Shown one piece after another: positions 37,347-45,026 of a DNA stretch of 64,000 nt. Each line of letters starts with the position of its first letter. Within the stretch, counting starts at the first letter, position 1. The stretch is from Aldehydirespirator sp965220485 (GTDB taxonomy: Bacteria > Actinomycetota > Acidimicrobiia > Acidimicrobiales > Aldehydirespiratoraceae), in assembly GCA_965220485.1 (NCBI GenBank), contig OZ244832.1, forward strand, positions 3,968,001-4,032,000, read 5' to 3'. Under the pieces are notes generated by a model. The model was not told where the DNA came from, did no database searches, and was given only the letters and a program-made list of their open reading frames with translations. Position numbers and translations under genes: made by a program.

Positions 37347-39568
37347 AGCAACTCCTTGATGGCGTAGGCGTTCAGTTCCACAGGGTCGTCTCCTTCGACG
37401 AGCGGTTCGCCGCAGGCGTCCATGGCGGCTTCGTTGATTGCGTCGAACGCACCGTCGAGGAGCGGCAACCCCAACGACTCGGCGAGTTCTTCGACGTCGC
37501 CGCGATCCCATTCCAGTTGACCGGCGAGCGCGGTCGCGAGCGCCGAGTGTGCCGCGTCGAGACCCTCGATCGTTGACTCCGGTGCAGAGGTGGCTGCCGG
37601 TTGGCTTGGCGGCACCGTGGCCCTATCGCCCGGTGGCGGCACAACGGCAGCGGGCGCTTCGTCATCGGCGAAGATGTCGGTCAGAAGTGCCGTCACGCGG
37701 GCGGTCTCGGCGAGGCGGGCCTGCACTTTCGCAGAGTCGAGGACCACGGCAGCCTGCGGGGTGTCGGCGGCGGGCTCGGGCACTGCCCACCGGGTGGTCG
37801 TCTCTGCGGCGCGGACGGTGATAGGTCCTGCGTCGCCGGTGCCGAGGGCGTGCACTTGGCGGTACACGTCGGCTTCGTCGAGGCCGAGGTGTCCGAACAG
37901 CTTTGTCAACGTGCTGATCTCTTCGGGGCTGACCACCCCGTCGGCAGCCGCAACATCGATGAGGAACCCGCCGACGGCTGTCCGCTCCTCGGCTGGCAGC
38001 GCCTCCACCTTGCGCTTCATACCGGCCATGCCGAGCTTGCCGGTCGCAAGGAACGCGAAATGTGCGTCCAGCCTGGCACGCTCGGCCGCATCGAGCCCGA
38101 GGACCTCTTCGACGTGCTCAGCGAGATGCTGTTGTTCGGCAGAGCTGATCGTCCCGTCCGCTGCGGCGACCACAGCGGCCAGATGAACGAGGGACACCGC
38201 AGCGGTGTACACCGGCGACGGAGCCGCCGCCGCACCGTCCGACAGCGGGAACAGCACCGCGTCCGACCCCGGCTTCGGGGTCGATGCACCGAAACGAACG
38301 TCAGGTTCGACGCCGACACCGATCTTGCCGAGCAGGGATGTCAACGACACGGCGTCACGCTTGGTCAGATTTTCGGTTCGGCCCGGTGACCACACTTCCA
38401 CCATCTCATCCAACGGGACCACGACGTTCGACCTATCGGTCAGCGCATCCGATGTCCAGGCGCGCAAGTCGTCGATGATCGGACCGCCGCGGGAGGCGAG
38501 CAACTCGTCAGGCAACAACGCGATCGCAACGGCGGTCCCTGCCCCATCGGGGCGACGCCCGAGGAATCGGCTGTACGCGTCGAGCTCGTCGGTACACTCC
38601 GCACCCAAGTCCTTCAACTTGTTGATCGGACCCGAAACCGAAGTGATGTCGGGGATCGCGTCGACGGTGCCGGACACCTCGTCGCTGATCCCGCCCGAAG
38701 CTGCCCGGTACGAGAACTTGAGCTTGCGGGCCGGCCGGCGCACCTTCATGCCATCGCCGAACCGGACCTTGTAACGCATCGTGAATAGCTCATCGAACTC
38801 GGCTCGACAGCGCGTCGCCGGCGTCCGCAGAATACTCTCCGGGTGGTAACGGAGGTAGCTGAGCGCCCATTCGGCAGGGATTCCCAACCCATTCGCGACA
38901 TACCTTCCAATACCGACACGCACCACAGCCGGGACTTCCCAGCCCCTGTAGTCGGGATCCCATGCGACCGGCTGTATGTCGGCGTCCACAGACCGCAACG
39001 CCTCGACGAAGCCCAACAAGTTGCTTGCGTACCCTGCGAACGAACGGTTGTCGCCGTAGATGCGTACGAGATGTGCGATCTCGGCCACGAGGACCGTCAC
39101 GTCGGGATGGTCGAGGTCGGAACCGAGATCGACGAGCAGCCGTCGTTCGAGCCCGTAGAAGAACAAGAACACGTACCCGATGTAGGCGGACTCGTTCCGG
39201 CGACCGTCAGCGAGCCACGTCAGGTACGCGGCGCGGGCACGCTTATCGACACGGTCGTACGACGGCCAGTAGCCCATTGTTTCCCCAGCCCAGTCCGGGC
39301 GGTTCCAACCAACCGGCAGGCCGGGGTCGATGAGACATGGCTCGGTCTCATATCCGTCCACCGACGGTGCACGACTGCCGACGTATATCATCCCGCCCGC
39401 AATCGAGCGGCCGCCAACGACGATCCTCCCACCGGCGGGTACCCAGGTCGCAGTGCCACGCTTCGACCGCACCGCCGCTGGCCGAGCCGGCGGCGCGAGC
39501 GCGGGCCCGTGAGCCGATCGAGCTGGCGCTGGCCCGCTGCCGCGCCTGAACAGATTTCCAATACCCAT
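37343..39568 (-). CDS. TerB_N-TerB-TerB_C multidomain protein
   Basis: A protein of about 741 residues from ATG 39568 (MGIGNLFRRGSGPAPARSAHGP). After a basic, Ala/Pro-rich N-terminus, TerB_N begins near TWVPAGGRIVVGG and contains WNRPDWAGETMGYWPSYDRVDKRARAAYLTWLADGR and AYIGYVFLFFYGLERRLL. The middle holds a TerB-like helical domain (VHLAAVVAAADGTISSAEQQHLAEHVEEVLGL, with a second unit IDVAAADGVVSPEEISTL) whose acidic residues may bind metal. The end (LDAAHSALATALAGQLEWDRGDVEELAESLGLPLLDGAFDAINE) is TerB_C. It is the first gene of the operon, and its stop overlaps the BrxD-like start. TerB_N/TerB_C proteins have been linked by gene-context studies to DNA-processing helicase-nuclease complexes. 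Confidence 0.88.
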   Translation of the reverse strand: MGIGNLFRRGSGPAPARSAHGPALAPPARPAAVRSKRGTATWVPAGGRIVVGGRSIAGGMIYVGSRAPSVDGYETEPCLIDPGLPVGWNRPDWAGETMGYWPSYDRVDKRARAAYLTWLADGRRNESAYIGYVFLFFYGLERRLLVDLGSDLDHPDVTVLVAEIAHLVRIYGDNRSFAGYASNLLGFVEALRSVDADIQPVAWDPDYRGWEVPAVVRVGIGRYVANGLGIPAEWALSYLRYHPESILRTPATRCRAEFDELFTMRYKVRFGDGMKVRRPARKLKFSYRAASGGISDEVSGTVDAIPDITSVSGPINKLKDLGAECTDELDAYSRFLGRRPDGAGTAVAIALLPDELLASRGGPIIDDLRAWTSDALTDRSNVVVPLDEMVEVWSPGRTENLTKRDAVSLTSLLGKIGVGVEPDVRFGASTPKPGSDAVLFPLSDGAAAAPSPVYTAAVSLVHLAAVVAAADGTISSAEQQHLAEHVEEVLGLDAAERARLDAHFAFLATGKLGMAGMKRKVEALPAEERTAVGGFLIDVAAADGVVSPEEISTLTKLFGHLGLDEADVYRQVHALGTGDAGPITVRAAETTTRWAVPEPAADTPQAAVVLDSAKVQARLAETARVTALLTDIFADDEAPAAVVPPPGDRATVPPSQPAATSAPESTIEGLDAAHSALATALAGQLEWDRGDVEELAESLGLPLLDGAFDAINEAAMDACGEPLVEGDDPVELNAYAIKELL

Positions 39569-39778
39569 CAAGCACCCGCCCGTCGGCCGCATTCGAGATG
39601 CGGCTGCTGCTGCGACACCCGCTGAGTATGGCTGGTCCGGCGGTCCTGCGGTTTGGGACTGCTGGTGACCACCCCATGGGCGTACGATCTGAGGGCCGTC
39701 ATCACGAGCGCGAAGGGCATGCCTCACCCTAGAGCGGAGGTGAGACACAGGTATCGGCTGAGCTAGCCGCAATGCCTG

Positions 39779-39841
39779 GGTAAATCAGCCATTAGTCGCT
39801 CGGGAAATCCTACATTAGTGAGCAGGGAAATCTGACATTAG
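39779..39841 (+). repeat. Three 23-bp direct repeats (iteron-like) in a divergent promoter region
   Basis: Units start at 39779, 39802 and 39825 and share GG(T/G)AAATC-N3-CATTAG; the first two continue to the full 23 bp. They end a few bases before the start of the DUF4143 gene at 39846/39852 and lie about 210-270 bp upstream of the TerB operon on the other strand. The exact helical spacing (just over two turns) suggests binding of a protein on one DNA face. The rest of the gap 39569-39778 shows nothing else. Confidence 0.85.
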
Positions 39842-39851
39842 AGTTGTGCCG

Positions 39852-41126
39852 ATGCCTGTATCGACGCTGCCACGCCACGTTTCGGCAGAGATCGACGCCG
39901 CCCTGCGTGCTGCACGGGTCACGCTGATCCACGGTGCCCGCCAGACGGGCAAGACCACGCTCGCCCGCCAGATGAGCGACCGGCTCGGCGGCACCTTCGC
40001 CACCCTCGACGATCCGGCGCTATTGGCGGCTGCGCGCCGCGACCCGATGGGCTTCGTGGCCCAGCCGGGGCCGCTATTGATCGATGAGGTGCAGCGGGCG
40101 GGCGATCCGCTGGTGGCCGCGATCAAGATGGCGGTGGACCTCGACCCGTCGCCGGGACGGTTCGTGATCACCGGCTCCACGAACTTCCTGACCGTGCCCA
40201 CGGTGTCGGAGTCGCTCGCCGGACGGATGGCGATCATCGACTTGTGGCCGTTCTCGGTGGGCGAGATCGCCCGCCGCAGCCCCGAGGCGTTCGTCCGCCT
40301 CGCCTTCGACGATCCCGAAGCGCTGCGGTCCGGGCCGAGGGGGGCCAGCACCCGCGATGGGTACCTCGAGTTGGTCTGCGCTGGCGGCTATCCGGCCACG
40401 CTCGACCTCACTGCGGCCCAGCGTCGGCGCTGGTACCGCGACTACCTGCGCACTGTCGTGCAGCGCGACATCGTCGATCTGGCCGATATCCGCCGGGCCG
40501 ACGCAGTGGCACCGGTGCTGGCCACCGTCGCCGCGTTGAGCGGCCAGGAACTGAACGTGGCCCGTCTCGCCCGCGGCGCCGGCGTCGATGCCCGCACCGC
40601 CGACAGCTACCTCGCCTGGCTCGCGACGGTGTTCTTGGTGCACCGCGTGCCCATGTGGTCCCGCAACCTGTCCACCAAGGCCGCCAAGGCCGCCAAGCTG
40701 TACCTCACAGACACCGGCCTCGCCGCCCAGCTTGTTCGCAAGGCGCCAGTGGCGCTGGCCCGCCCCACCGACACCTCTGTGGGCGGGCTCGTCGAGACGT
40801 TCGCGGCCAATGAGGTGGCCAAGCAGCTCACCTGGAACGACACCGGCGCCGAGCTCTGCCACTACCGCGACCACAGCGGCGCGGAGATCGACCTGATCCT
40901 GGAGGCCCCCGACGGGCGCATCGTCGCCATTGAGGTCAAGGCCGCCGTCTCGCCTGGGACCGACGCCGCCCGATGGCTCGCCTGGCTCCGGGACCGCCTC
41001 GACCGCCAGGGCCGCGACTTCGTCCACGGTTATGTGCTGCACACCGGACCCAACCGGGTCAGCCTCGGCGACCGCCTCACCCTGCTCCCCCTAGAAGCCC
41101 TCTGGACCCCGCCCGCCGCAACCTAG
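39852..41126 (+). CDS. DUF4143-family ATP-binding protein (AAA_14), second copy
   Basis: A 424-residue protein (MPVSTLPRHVSAEIDAALRAARVTLIHGARQTGKTTLARQ) with Walker A GARQTGKTT, Walker B PLLIDEVQRAG, and sensor FVITGSTNFLTVPTVSESLAGR. The DUF4143 part contains GGYPATLDL, the motif YLRTVVQRDIVDLADI, a winged-helix segment, and a C-terminal nuclease-like fold CHYRDHSGAEIDLILEAPDGRIVAIEVKAAVSPG. GTG 39846 is an alternative start; there is hardly room for a ribosome site after the iterons, so the mRNA may be leaderless. It is not closely similar to the DUF4143 protein at 29055. Role unknown; the position suggests autoregulation at the repeats. Confidence 0.88.
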   Translation: MPVSTLPRHVSAEIDAALRAARVTLIHGARQTGKTTLARQMSDRLGGTFATLDDPALLAAARRDPMGFVAQPGPLLIDEVQRAGDPLVAAIKMAVDLDPSPGRFVITGSTNFLTVPTVSESLAGRMAIIDLWPFSVGEIARRSPEAFVRLAFDDPEALRSGPRGASTRDGYLELVCAGGYPATLDLTAAQRRRWYRDYLRTVVQRDIVDLADIRRADAVAPVLATVAALSGQELNVARLARGAGVDARTADSYLAWLATVFLVHRVPMWSRNLSTKAAKAAKLYLTDTGLAAQLVRKAPVALARPTDTSVGGLVETFAANEVAKQLTWNDTGAELCHYRDHSGAEIDLILEAPDGRIVAIEVKAAVSPGTDAARWLAWLRDRLDRQGRDFVHGYVLHTGPNRVSLGDRLTLLPLEALWTPPAAT

Positions 41127-41136
41127 ATGCCTGCTG

Positions 41137-41172
41137 CTGCCTGCGGTGGTCTACGGCCGTAGCGGCCCGAAG
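41137..41172 (+). pseudogene. Remnant of the 3' end of an NYN-domain gene
   Basis: The codons from 41137 read LPAVVYGRSGPKI, matching LPAVVYDHNGPIHKPSSW at the end of the intact NYN gene (about 43566-43621). The nucleotide stretch TGCCTGCGGTGGTCTACG is identical in both places. No other part of that gene is present here, and the remaining DNA up to 41360 shows nothing recognisable. Confidence 0.55.
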
Positions 41173-41418
41173 ATCCGACTCGTTCTCGCCAACAGGGTGA
41201 CGGAGCTACGAACCAGGAGAGCGCGTCACGGAACTGTGCCGCCCCACCGTAGTTCGCGGCGTCGCATGCTTCGAGCAGAATCTGTGGGCCGACAGGCAGA
41301 ACCCGCAGCGGGGTCGTTCTCCGGGACGCAATACGCTGCATCGGAGGGCTGAGCTGGGAGGGGCGCTATCGGCGAGAGGGACCGGGCAGCCGAGCGAGCC
41401 GCGGCGGTCGTCGACGCG

Positions 41419-41982
41419 ATGGACGACATCGCCAAGATCGACGCTCACGGCCGAGCGCACGGGGGCATCGACCGGGCCGGGGTGGAGCGCATCAAGGAGC
41501 GGCTGCTGCTGGCCGAGCGCGGCGAACTGTTCGGTGACGACGGCTTCCCACCCCCGGATTCTCCGCAGAGCTCGGTGAGCTACCGGATTGCGCAGAACGA
41601 CGACGAACTGGCGCTGTACGTGCAGTGCGTGGCCGACGGCACGTCGGCACCGCCGCACGAGCACACGACCTGGGCGGTGATCGTGGGGTTGCGGGGCCAG
41701 GAGCTGAACCGCCTGTACGGACCCTGCGCAGGCGGAGGCGAGCCGCAGGTGCAGCACGAGGTGGTGGTCGAGCGGGGCAGCGGGGTGGCGATGCTCGGCG
41801 ACGATGTGCACTCGATCCACATCGAGGGCGCCGCGACCAACTTTCACTGCTATGGCCTCGCCCTCGAAAGGCTCAACGGCCGCCGGTTCTGGCACGCCCG
41901 AAGCGGCGAGTGGCGCGCCTACAACGACATCGGCCTATTAGTCGAAGCCCGCCCCGGCCGAGCGTCCCCGGCACCCACCTGA
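41419..41982 (+). CDS. Cysteine dioxygenase-like cupin, paralogue of 28311-28916
   Basis: A 187-residue cupin starting at the first available ATG (MDDIAKIDAHGRAHGGIDRA). It is about 80% identical to the cupin at 28311, with the same metal motifs PPHEHTTWAVIVGLRGQELNRLYGP and DDVHSIHIEG. Similarity extends upstream through codons for ERDRAAERAAAVVDA, but the position of the paralogue's ATG reads ATC (41368-41370), so this copy lost about 17 N-terminal residues or is a pseudogene. The bases around AATACGCTGCAT upstream are also shared, so the duplication included flanking DNA. Downstream sequence differs. Confidence 0.75.
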   Translation: MDDIAKIDAHGRAHGGIDRAGVERIKERLLLAERGELFGDDGFPPPDSPQSSVSYRIAQNDDELALYVQCVADGTSAPPHEHTTWAVIVGLRGQELNRLYGPCAGGGEPQVQHEVVVERGSGVAMLGDDVHSIHIEGAATNFHCYGLALERLNGRRFWHARSGEWRAYNDIGLLVEARPGRASPAPT

Positions 41983-42014
41983 TCGCAGGAGCAGGCCGCC
42001 GAGCGTCCGCTGCC

Positions 42015-42365
42015 CTACTCGAGCTTCGCCAGGGTGCGCCTAGGCGCGATGAGGTGGAAGCTCTCCAGGATCAGGTCTCCGACGTGGCCCCAGTCCTCCA
42101 CGTCGACGAGGTCCATCGTCACCCAGCCGTGCCGGCCGACGTACTTCGATGGTGTGAAGCGGGGATCGGCAACGATCGCCTCGGCGTGGGGCTTCTCCAG
42201 CTTGAAGCCCACCGATGGCCTGCCGTCCTGCTCTCCGTAGCCGGCGAAGATCTTGTCGCCGACCCGAAAATAGGGCGAGCCCCACGTCAGCGTCTCCTTG
42301 GTGTCGGGCAACGCGAGGCAGATCTCACGCACCCGTTGCAGCGGATCGGCCGCCACGCTCGTCAC
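42015..42365 (-). CDS. MmcQ/YjbR-family DNA-binding-like protein
   Basis: A 116-residue protein, MTSVAADPLQRVREICLALPDTKETLTWGSPYFRVGDKIFAGYG, with the CyaY-like fold of the YjbR family: WGSPYFRVGDKIFAGY, VGFKLEKPHAEAIVADPRFTPSKYVGRHGWVTMDL and the final helix DLILESFHLIAPRRTLAKLE. The family is named DNA-binding from structural similarity; no biochemical role is established. It lies 70 bp downstream of a DUF1905 gene on the same strand, which may form an operon with it. Unusual features are absent. Confidence 0.88.
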   Translation of the reverse strand: MTSVAADPLQRVREICLALPDTKETLTWGSPYFRVGDKIFAGYGEQDGRPSVGFKLEKPHAEAIVADPRFTPSKYVGRHGWVTMDLVDVEDWGHVGDLILESFHLIAPRRTLAKLE

Positions 42366-42435
42366 CTCCGGCGTTCGTATTGCGAGAGACTAGGGCGTCG
42401 CATCGATCCGGCGAGGCGTTGCTCCTGCGGTCGGA

Positions 42436-42927
42436 TCACCCCAGACGGGATGTGCTCTCCTCGAGGGCGGTCTGCACGGTGCGGCCGATGCGAGCGGTGC
42501 GCGTCTGGTCCCGTTTCGCGTCGGCCAGCCACACGAGACACTCCTTGCGCCGCGACGGCGCAAGTTCCTCCCAGGCCGCTGACGCGCCCTCTTCGGCCAG
42601 AGCTGCCTGCAGGTCCGGGGGTGTCTCGGGCGCGCGGTCGCTGCGGTCGAGACGGATCCGGATCTCCACCGGATCGTCTGCGCTCTCTCCGATCGCGTCG
42701 CGGACCGCGCCGTTGAGGAACAGCCGGTGGCGGCTACCGCCGACCGGCACGAGGGTCGCCACGAGGTCCGCTCCGTCGGCAGTGCCCACGACCGGGACAT
42801 GGCCCCGCAGCCCGAACGCGTCGGACACCCGCTCGGGAACGTCCACAGCCACGTTCATGATGTGCGCGTAGTTCGACGGCAGTTCGTAGAGCACACCCAC
42901 GAATCGATGTTCGCCCAACCCTGGCAT
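42436..42927 (-). CDS. DUF1905/YdeI-OmpD-associated domain protein
   Basis: 163 residues. The N-terminal DUF1905 barrel (HRFVGVLYELPSNYAHIMNVAVDVPERVSDAFGLRGHVPVVGTADG...FLNGAVRDAIG) is followed by the YdeI/OmpD-associated helical tail (DLQAALAEEGASAAWEELAPSRRKECLVWLADAKRDQTRTARIGRTVQTAL). This pairing is standard in actinobacteria. Molecular function is unknown; YdeI-type tails are linked to bacteriocin or antibiotic tolerance in enterobacteria. It is divergent from the NYN gene with a 67-bp gap and is followed by the MmcQ/YjbR gene. Confidence 0.85.
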   Translation of the reverse strand: MPGLGEHRFVGVLYELPSNYAHIMNVAVDVPERVSDAFGLRGHVPVVGTADGADLVATLVPVGGSRHRLFLNGAVRDAIGESADDPVEIRIRLDRSDRAPETPPDLQAALAEEGASAAWEELAPSRRKECLVWLADAKRDQTRTARIGRTVQTALEESTSRLG

Positions 42928-42994
42928 TCAACCTCCATTGATGCTGTCACGCCCTGACGGGACCGTCGGGTACACGACGTCTACTCTGAGCAGG

Positions 42995-43621
42995 ATGCCA
43001 TCACCGTCCAAGACCATCGTCTACATCGACGGATTCAACTTCTACTACGGCGCCGTGAAGGACACGCCGCACAAGTGGCTCGACTTCGAGGCGTTTTGCC
43101 GGCTGCTGCTGCCGCGTGACAACATCGTCAGGATCCGGTACTTCACAGCCCGTATCTCTGCGTTGCCGAACGATCCGCAAGCGCCGGCTCGTCAGGACAC
43201 CTACTTGAGAGCGCTCAGAACGCTGCCTCTCATTGAAATCCACTATGGGCATTTCGCTACCCGACCCCAGCGGATGCCGCGAGCGACGCCACCGCATCGC
43301 ACCGTTGAGGTGCTCCGCACCGAGGAGAAGGGCTCGGACGTCAATCTGGCGTCGAGCTTGTTGCGGGACGCGTTCTTGGGCGAGTGCGACACGGCGGTGG
43401 TCATCAGCAACGACTCCGATCTGGCGGAAGCGGTGCGCATCGCTCAAGACGACGCTGGCATCAAGGTTGGTGTCGTCAATCCTCACCCGAAGCGGAATCG
43501 GTCCAAGCGGCTCCGGGGCACGTTCTTCAAACAGGTCCGGAAGAGCGCCCTCGCTCGGACCCAGTTGCCTGCGGTGGTCTACGACCACAACGGCCCGATC
43601 CACAAGCCGAGCAGCTGGTAG
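42995..43621 (+). CDS. NYN-domain (PIN-like, LabA/limkain type) ribonuclease
   Basis: A 208-residue protein starting MPSPSKTIVYIDGFNFYYGAV. Acidic active-site residues of the NYN fold appear in order: D in YIDGFNFYY, then EEKGSDVNLASSLLRDAFLGECDTAVVISNDSDLAEAVRIA. The basic C-terminus (NPHPKRNRSKRLRGTFFKQVRKSAL) may bind RNA. Proteins of this fold cleave RNA and occur as housekeeping nucleases or defence and toxin components. The gene is monocistronic: a double hairpin follows its stop. The ATG at 42995 is favoured because the longer frame upstream runs through the divergent promoter region. Confidence 0.9.
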   Translation: MPSPSKTIVYIDGFNFYYGAVKDTPHKWLDFEAFCRLLLPRDNIVRIRYFTARISALPNDPQAPARQDTYLRALRTLPLIEIHYGHFATRPQRMPRATPPHRTVEVLRTEEKGSDVNLASSLLRDAFLGECDTAVVISNDSDLAEAVRIAQDDAGIKVGVVNPHPKRNRSKRLRGTFFKQVRKSALARTQLPAVVYDHNGPIHKPSSW

Positions 43622-43629
43622 AAAACGCA

Positions 43630-43679
43630 AGGCCCCGGCCGGAACCGGGGCCTGCACCCAGCCACCGAAGCGCCTGGGG
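43630..43679 (+). terminator. Two consecutive hairpins after the NYN gene
   Basis: Hairpin 1: GGCCCCGG (43631-43638) pairs with CCGGGGCC (43645-43652). Hairpin 2: CCCAGCCAC-CGAA-GCGCCTGGG (about 43657-43679), stem with one mismatch. A related pair occurs in the opposite orientation at 51428-51474, sharing CTGGTAGAA before it and CTGGGGGGAT after it. Probably a terminator that travels with certain genes. Confidence 0.6.
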
Positions 43680-43770
43680 GGATGCACAGCACGGTAACCA
43701 CCCCCTATGACAAAAGCAAGAACTCGGTTCCCGGCTGGCGCCGCCGTCTCCGGTTGTCGCACCTAGTGCG

Positions 43771-43876
43771 GTGCCGCGGCGACGCGATCGCGTTGCTCCG
43801 CCGCCGTGCCTCGGCAGATGGAACATTTGTGCTGCCGACGACGCCTCCGCCAGGGGATGGGAGCAAATCTGCCGCG
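43771..43876 (+). pseudogene. Remnant of a RelE-like toxin gene (copy 2)
   Basis: It reads MPRRRDRVAPPPCLGRWNICA then ADDASARGWEQICRES, about 80% identical in DNA to the remnant at 28932 and interrupted at the same point. What follows (PSSARAVLTAEPRQRN...) no longer fits the toxin family clearly. Confidence 0.55.
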
Positions 43877-43967
43877 AGTCGCCCTCGAGCGCTCGCGCGG
43901 TGCTGACGGCTGAGCCGCGCCAGCGCAACCCGGCAGGATCCGCTGGAGGACGCGCCCCGTGTGCGCG

Positions 43968-44996
43968 TCAATCATGTCCCGATTCGTTGTTCGAGTCCTT
44001 CATGAGCCAGTTGGGCAAGATTGGAGAGCCAATTACCTGTGTTGACTCAAAAAATCGTCGTGGCTCGGACAATGGCTCGCCCACCGCATCAAAGAGCGAA
44101 GGCGTGCCAGCGCTCTCGCGTTCTTGGCGCCCTCGTCTTCCTGCTACATCCGCCCGGTACTCGGCGGATTGCTCTCTAGCCTTCTTGAATATGGATGCCA
44201 TTATTCGATCGCCTGCAGGGTGATCCGTGGCGAACACGAGTACGTACACTGGAGCACCTCGTTCGTTCCCCATTTCAATTGTCAAGGTTCGTTCATATCC
44301 CAGTACCTCTTCTAGGCGGTAGCGGAAGAAGTCTGTGTAGAGTTTTCGAGCCTCTGGCGCTGTGAGTTGACCGTCGTGTCGTTTTCGGAAGATGGATTTC
44401 CAGATGTCAGAGCCAAAGAAGGCCGTTACATCTGCTGACAGGGATTCATCCAGGCCCTTCGCTGCATCCCAACCAGCAAGCCGAGGAACTGTTGTGTGCG
44501 ACAGAAGAATCAACATCTCTGCCTTGTAGCGTGCCTGCGGATGCTTGAATGAAGCGATGGCAGATAGCGTTGTCCATTTGACCTCTAGACTGTCTGGATC
44601 AATGAATGCGAAAGTCGCTGCCCGATCCAGTCGCTTCTGAGCTAGGTCACTCAGTACTTCTCCTATCTTATCGTTGCAGTCGCCAATGATCACTTCATAT
44701 CGACAGTCGTTCGGGTATCGTTGTTCAAGATTCCATCGTAAAGCCTGTGCAGTCTTGCCAAGCTCGAAGAAGCAGAGGTTGTCGAAGGGAGGTACCGCGT
44801 TTAGTGCTCTAACTGTGGACCCATCGAAAGTTCTGTCGCTGTCTCGTCGTCTGTTGGATACAGATCCTGCGAAGAGGTCGAGATAGAGTGTCGAGAGTGC
44901 AGTCTTGGAAGCGGTGGTGAACCTCTCAACATATCGTTCCAATGCGTCCAGTTTGACTTCACTCCAGAATCCCCATTCTCGTTCAGATTGGCTCAA
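43968..44996 (-). CDS. tcmP: Three-Cys-motif partner protein TcmP, SAM-methyltransferase-like
   Basis: A 342-residue protein with TTG start at 44996 (MSQSEREWGFWSEVKLDALERYVERF). The fold resembles a class I methyltransferase: YLDLFAGSVSN (motif I position), FFELGKTAQALRWNLEQRYPND, IIGDCNDKIGEVL, then FAFIDPDSLEVKWTTLSAIA (motif IV position). The C-terminal half includes FFRYRLEEVLGYERTLTIEMGNERGAPVYVLVFATDHPAGDRIM. TcmP genes are consistently paired with a DUF5131 three-Cys gene, as here (30 bp upstream on the same strand). Base composition is visibly more AT-rich than its surroundings, and the start codon is unusual, pointing to horizontal acquisition. Function is unknown; a modification activity is inferred. 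Confidence 0.88.
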   Translation of the reverse strand: MSQSEREWGFWSEVKLDALERYVERFTTASKTALSTLYLDLFAGSVSNRRRDSDRTFDGSTVRALNAVPPFDNLCFFELGKTAQALRWNLEQRYPNDCRYEVIIGDCNDKIGEVLSDLAQKRLDRAATFAFIDPDSLEVKWTTLSAIASFKHPQARYKAEMLILLSHTTVPRLAGWDAAKGLDESLSADVTAFFGSDIWKSIFRKRHDGQLTAPEARKLYTDFFRYRLEEVLGYERTLTIEMGNERGAPVYVLVFATDHPAGDRIMASIFKKAREQSAEYRADVAGRRGRQERESAGTPSLFDAVGEPLSEPRRFFESTQVIGSPILPNWLMKDSNNESGHD

Positions 44997-45026
44997 GGTC
45001 TTGCCAACTTCATAAGTCGTGTGGAA

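Larger units (their letters stand above)
43622..43967. other. 346-bp gap: double hairpin, RelE-like remnant, otherwise nothing seen
   Basis: After the NYN stop come two hairpins (43630-43679), an unassigned stretch containing ACGGTAACCACCCCC, and the RelE-like remnant at 43771. The end of the gap faces the 3' end of the TcmP gene. I find no intact gene in either direction. Confidence 0.7.
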
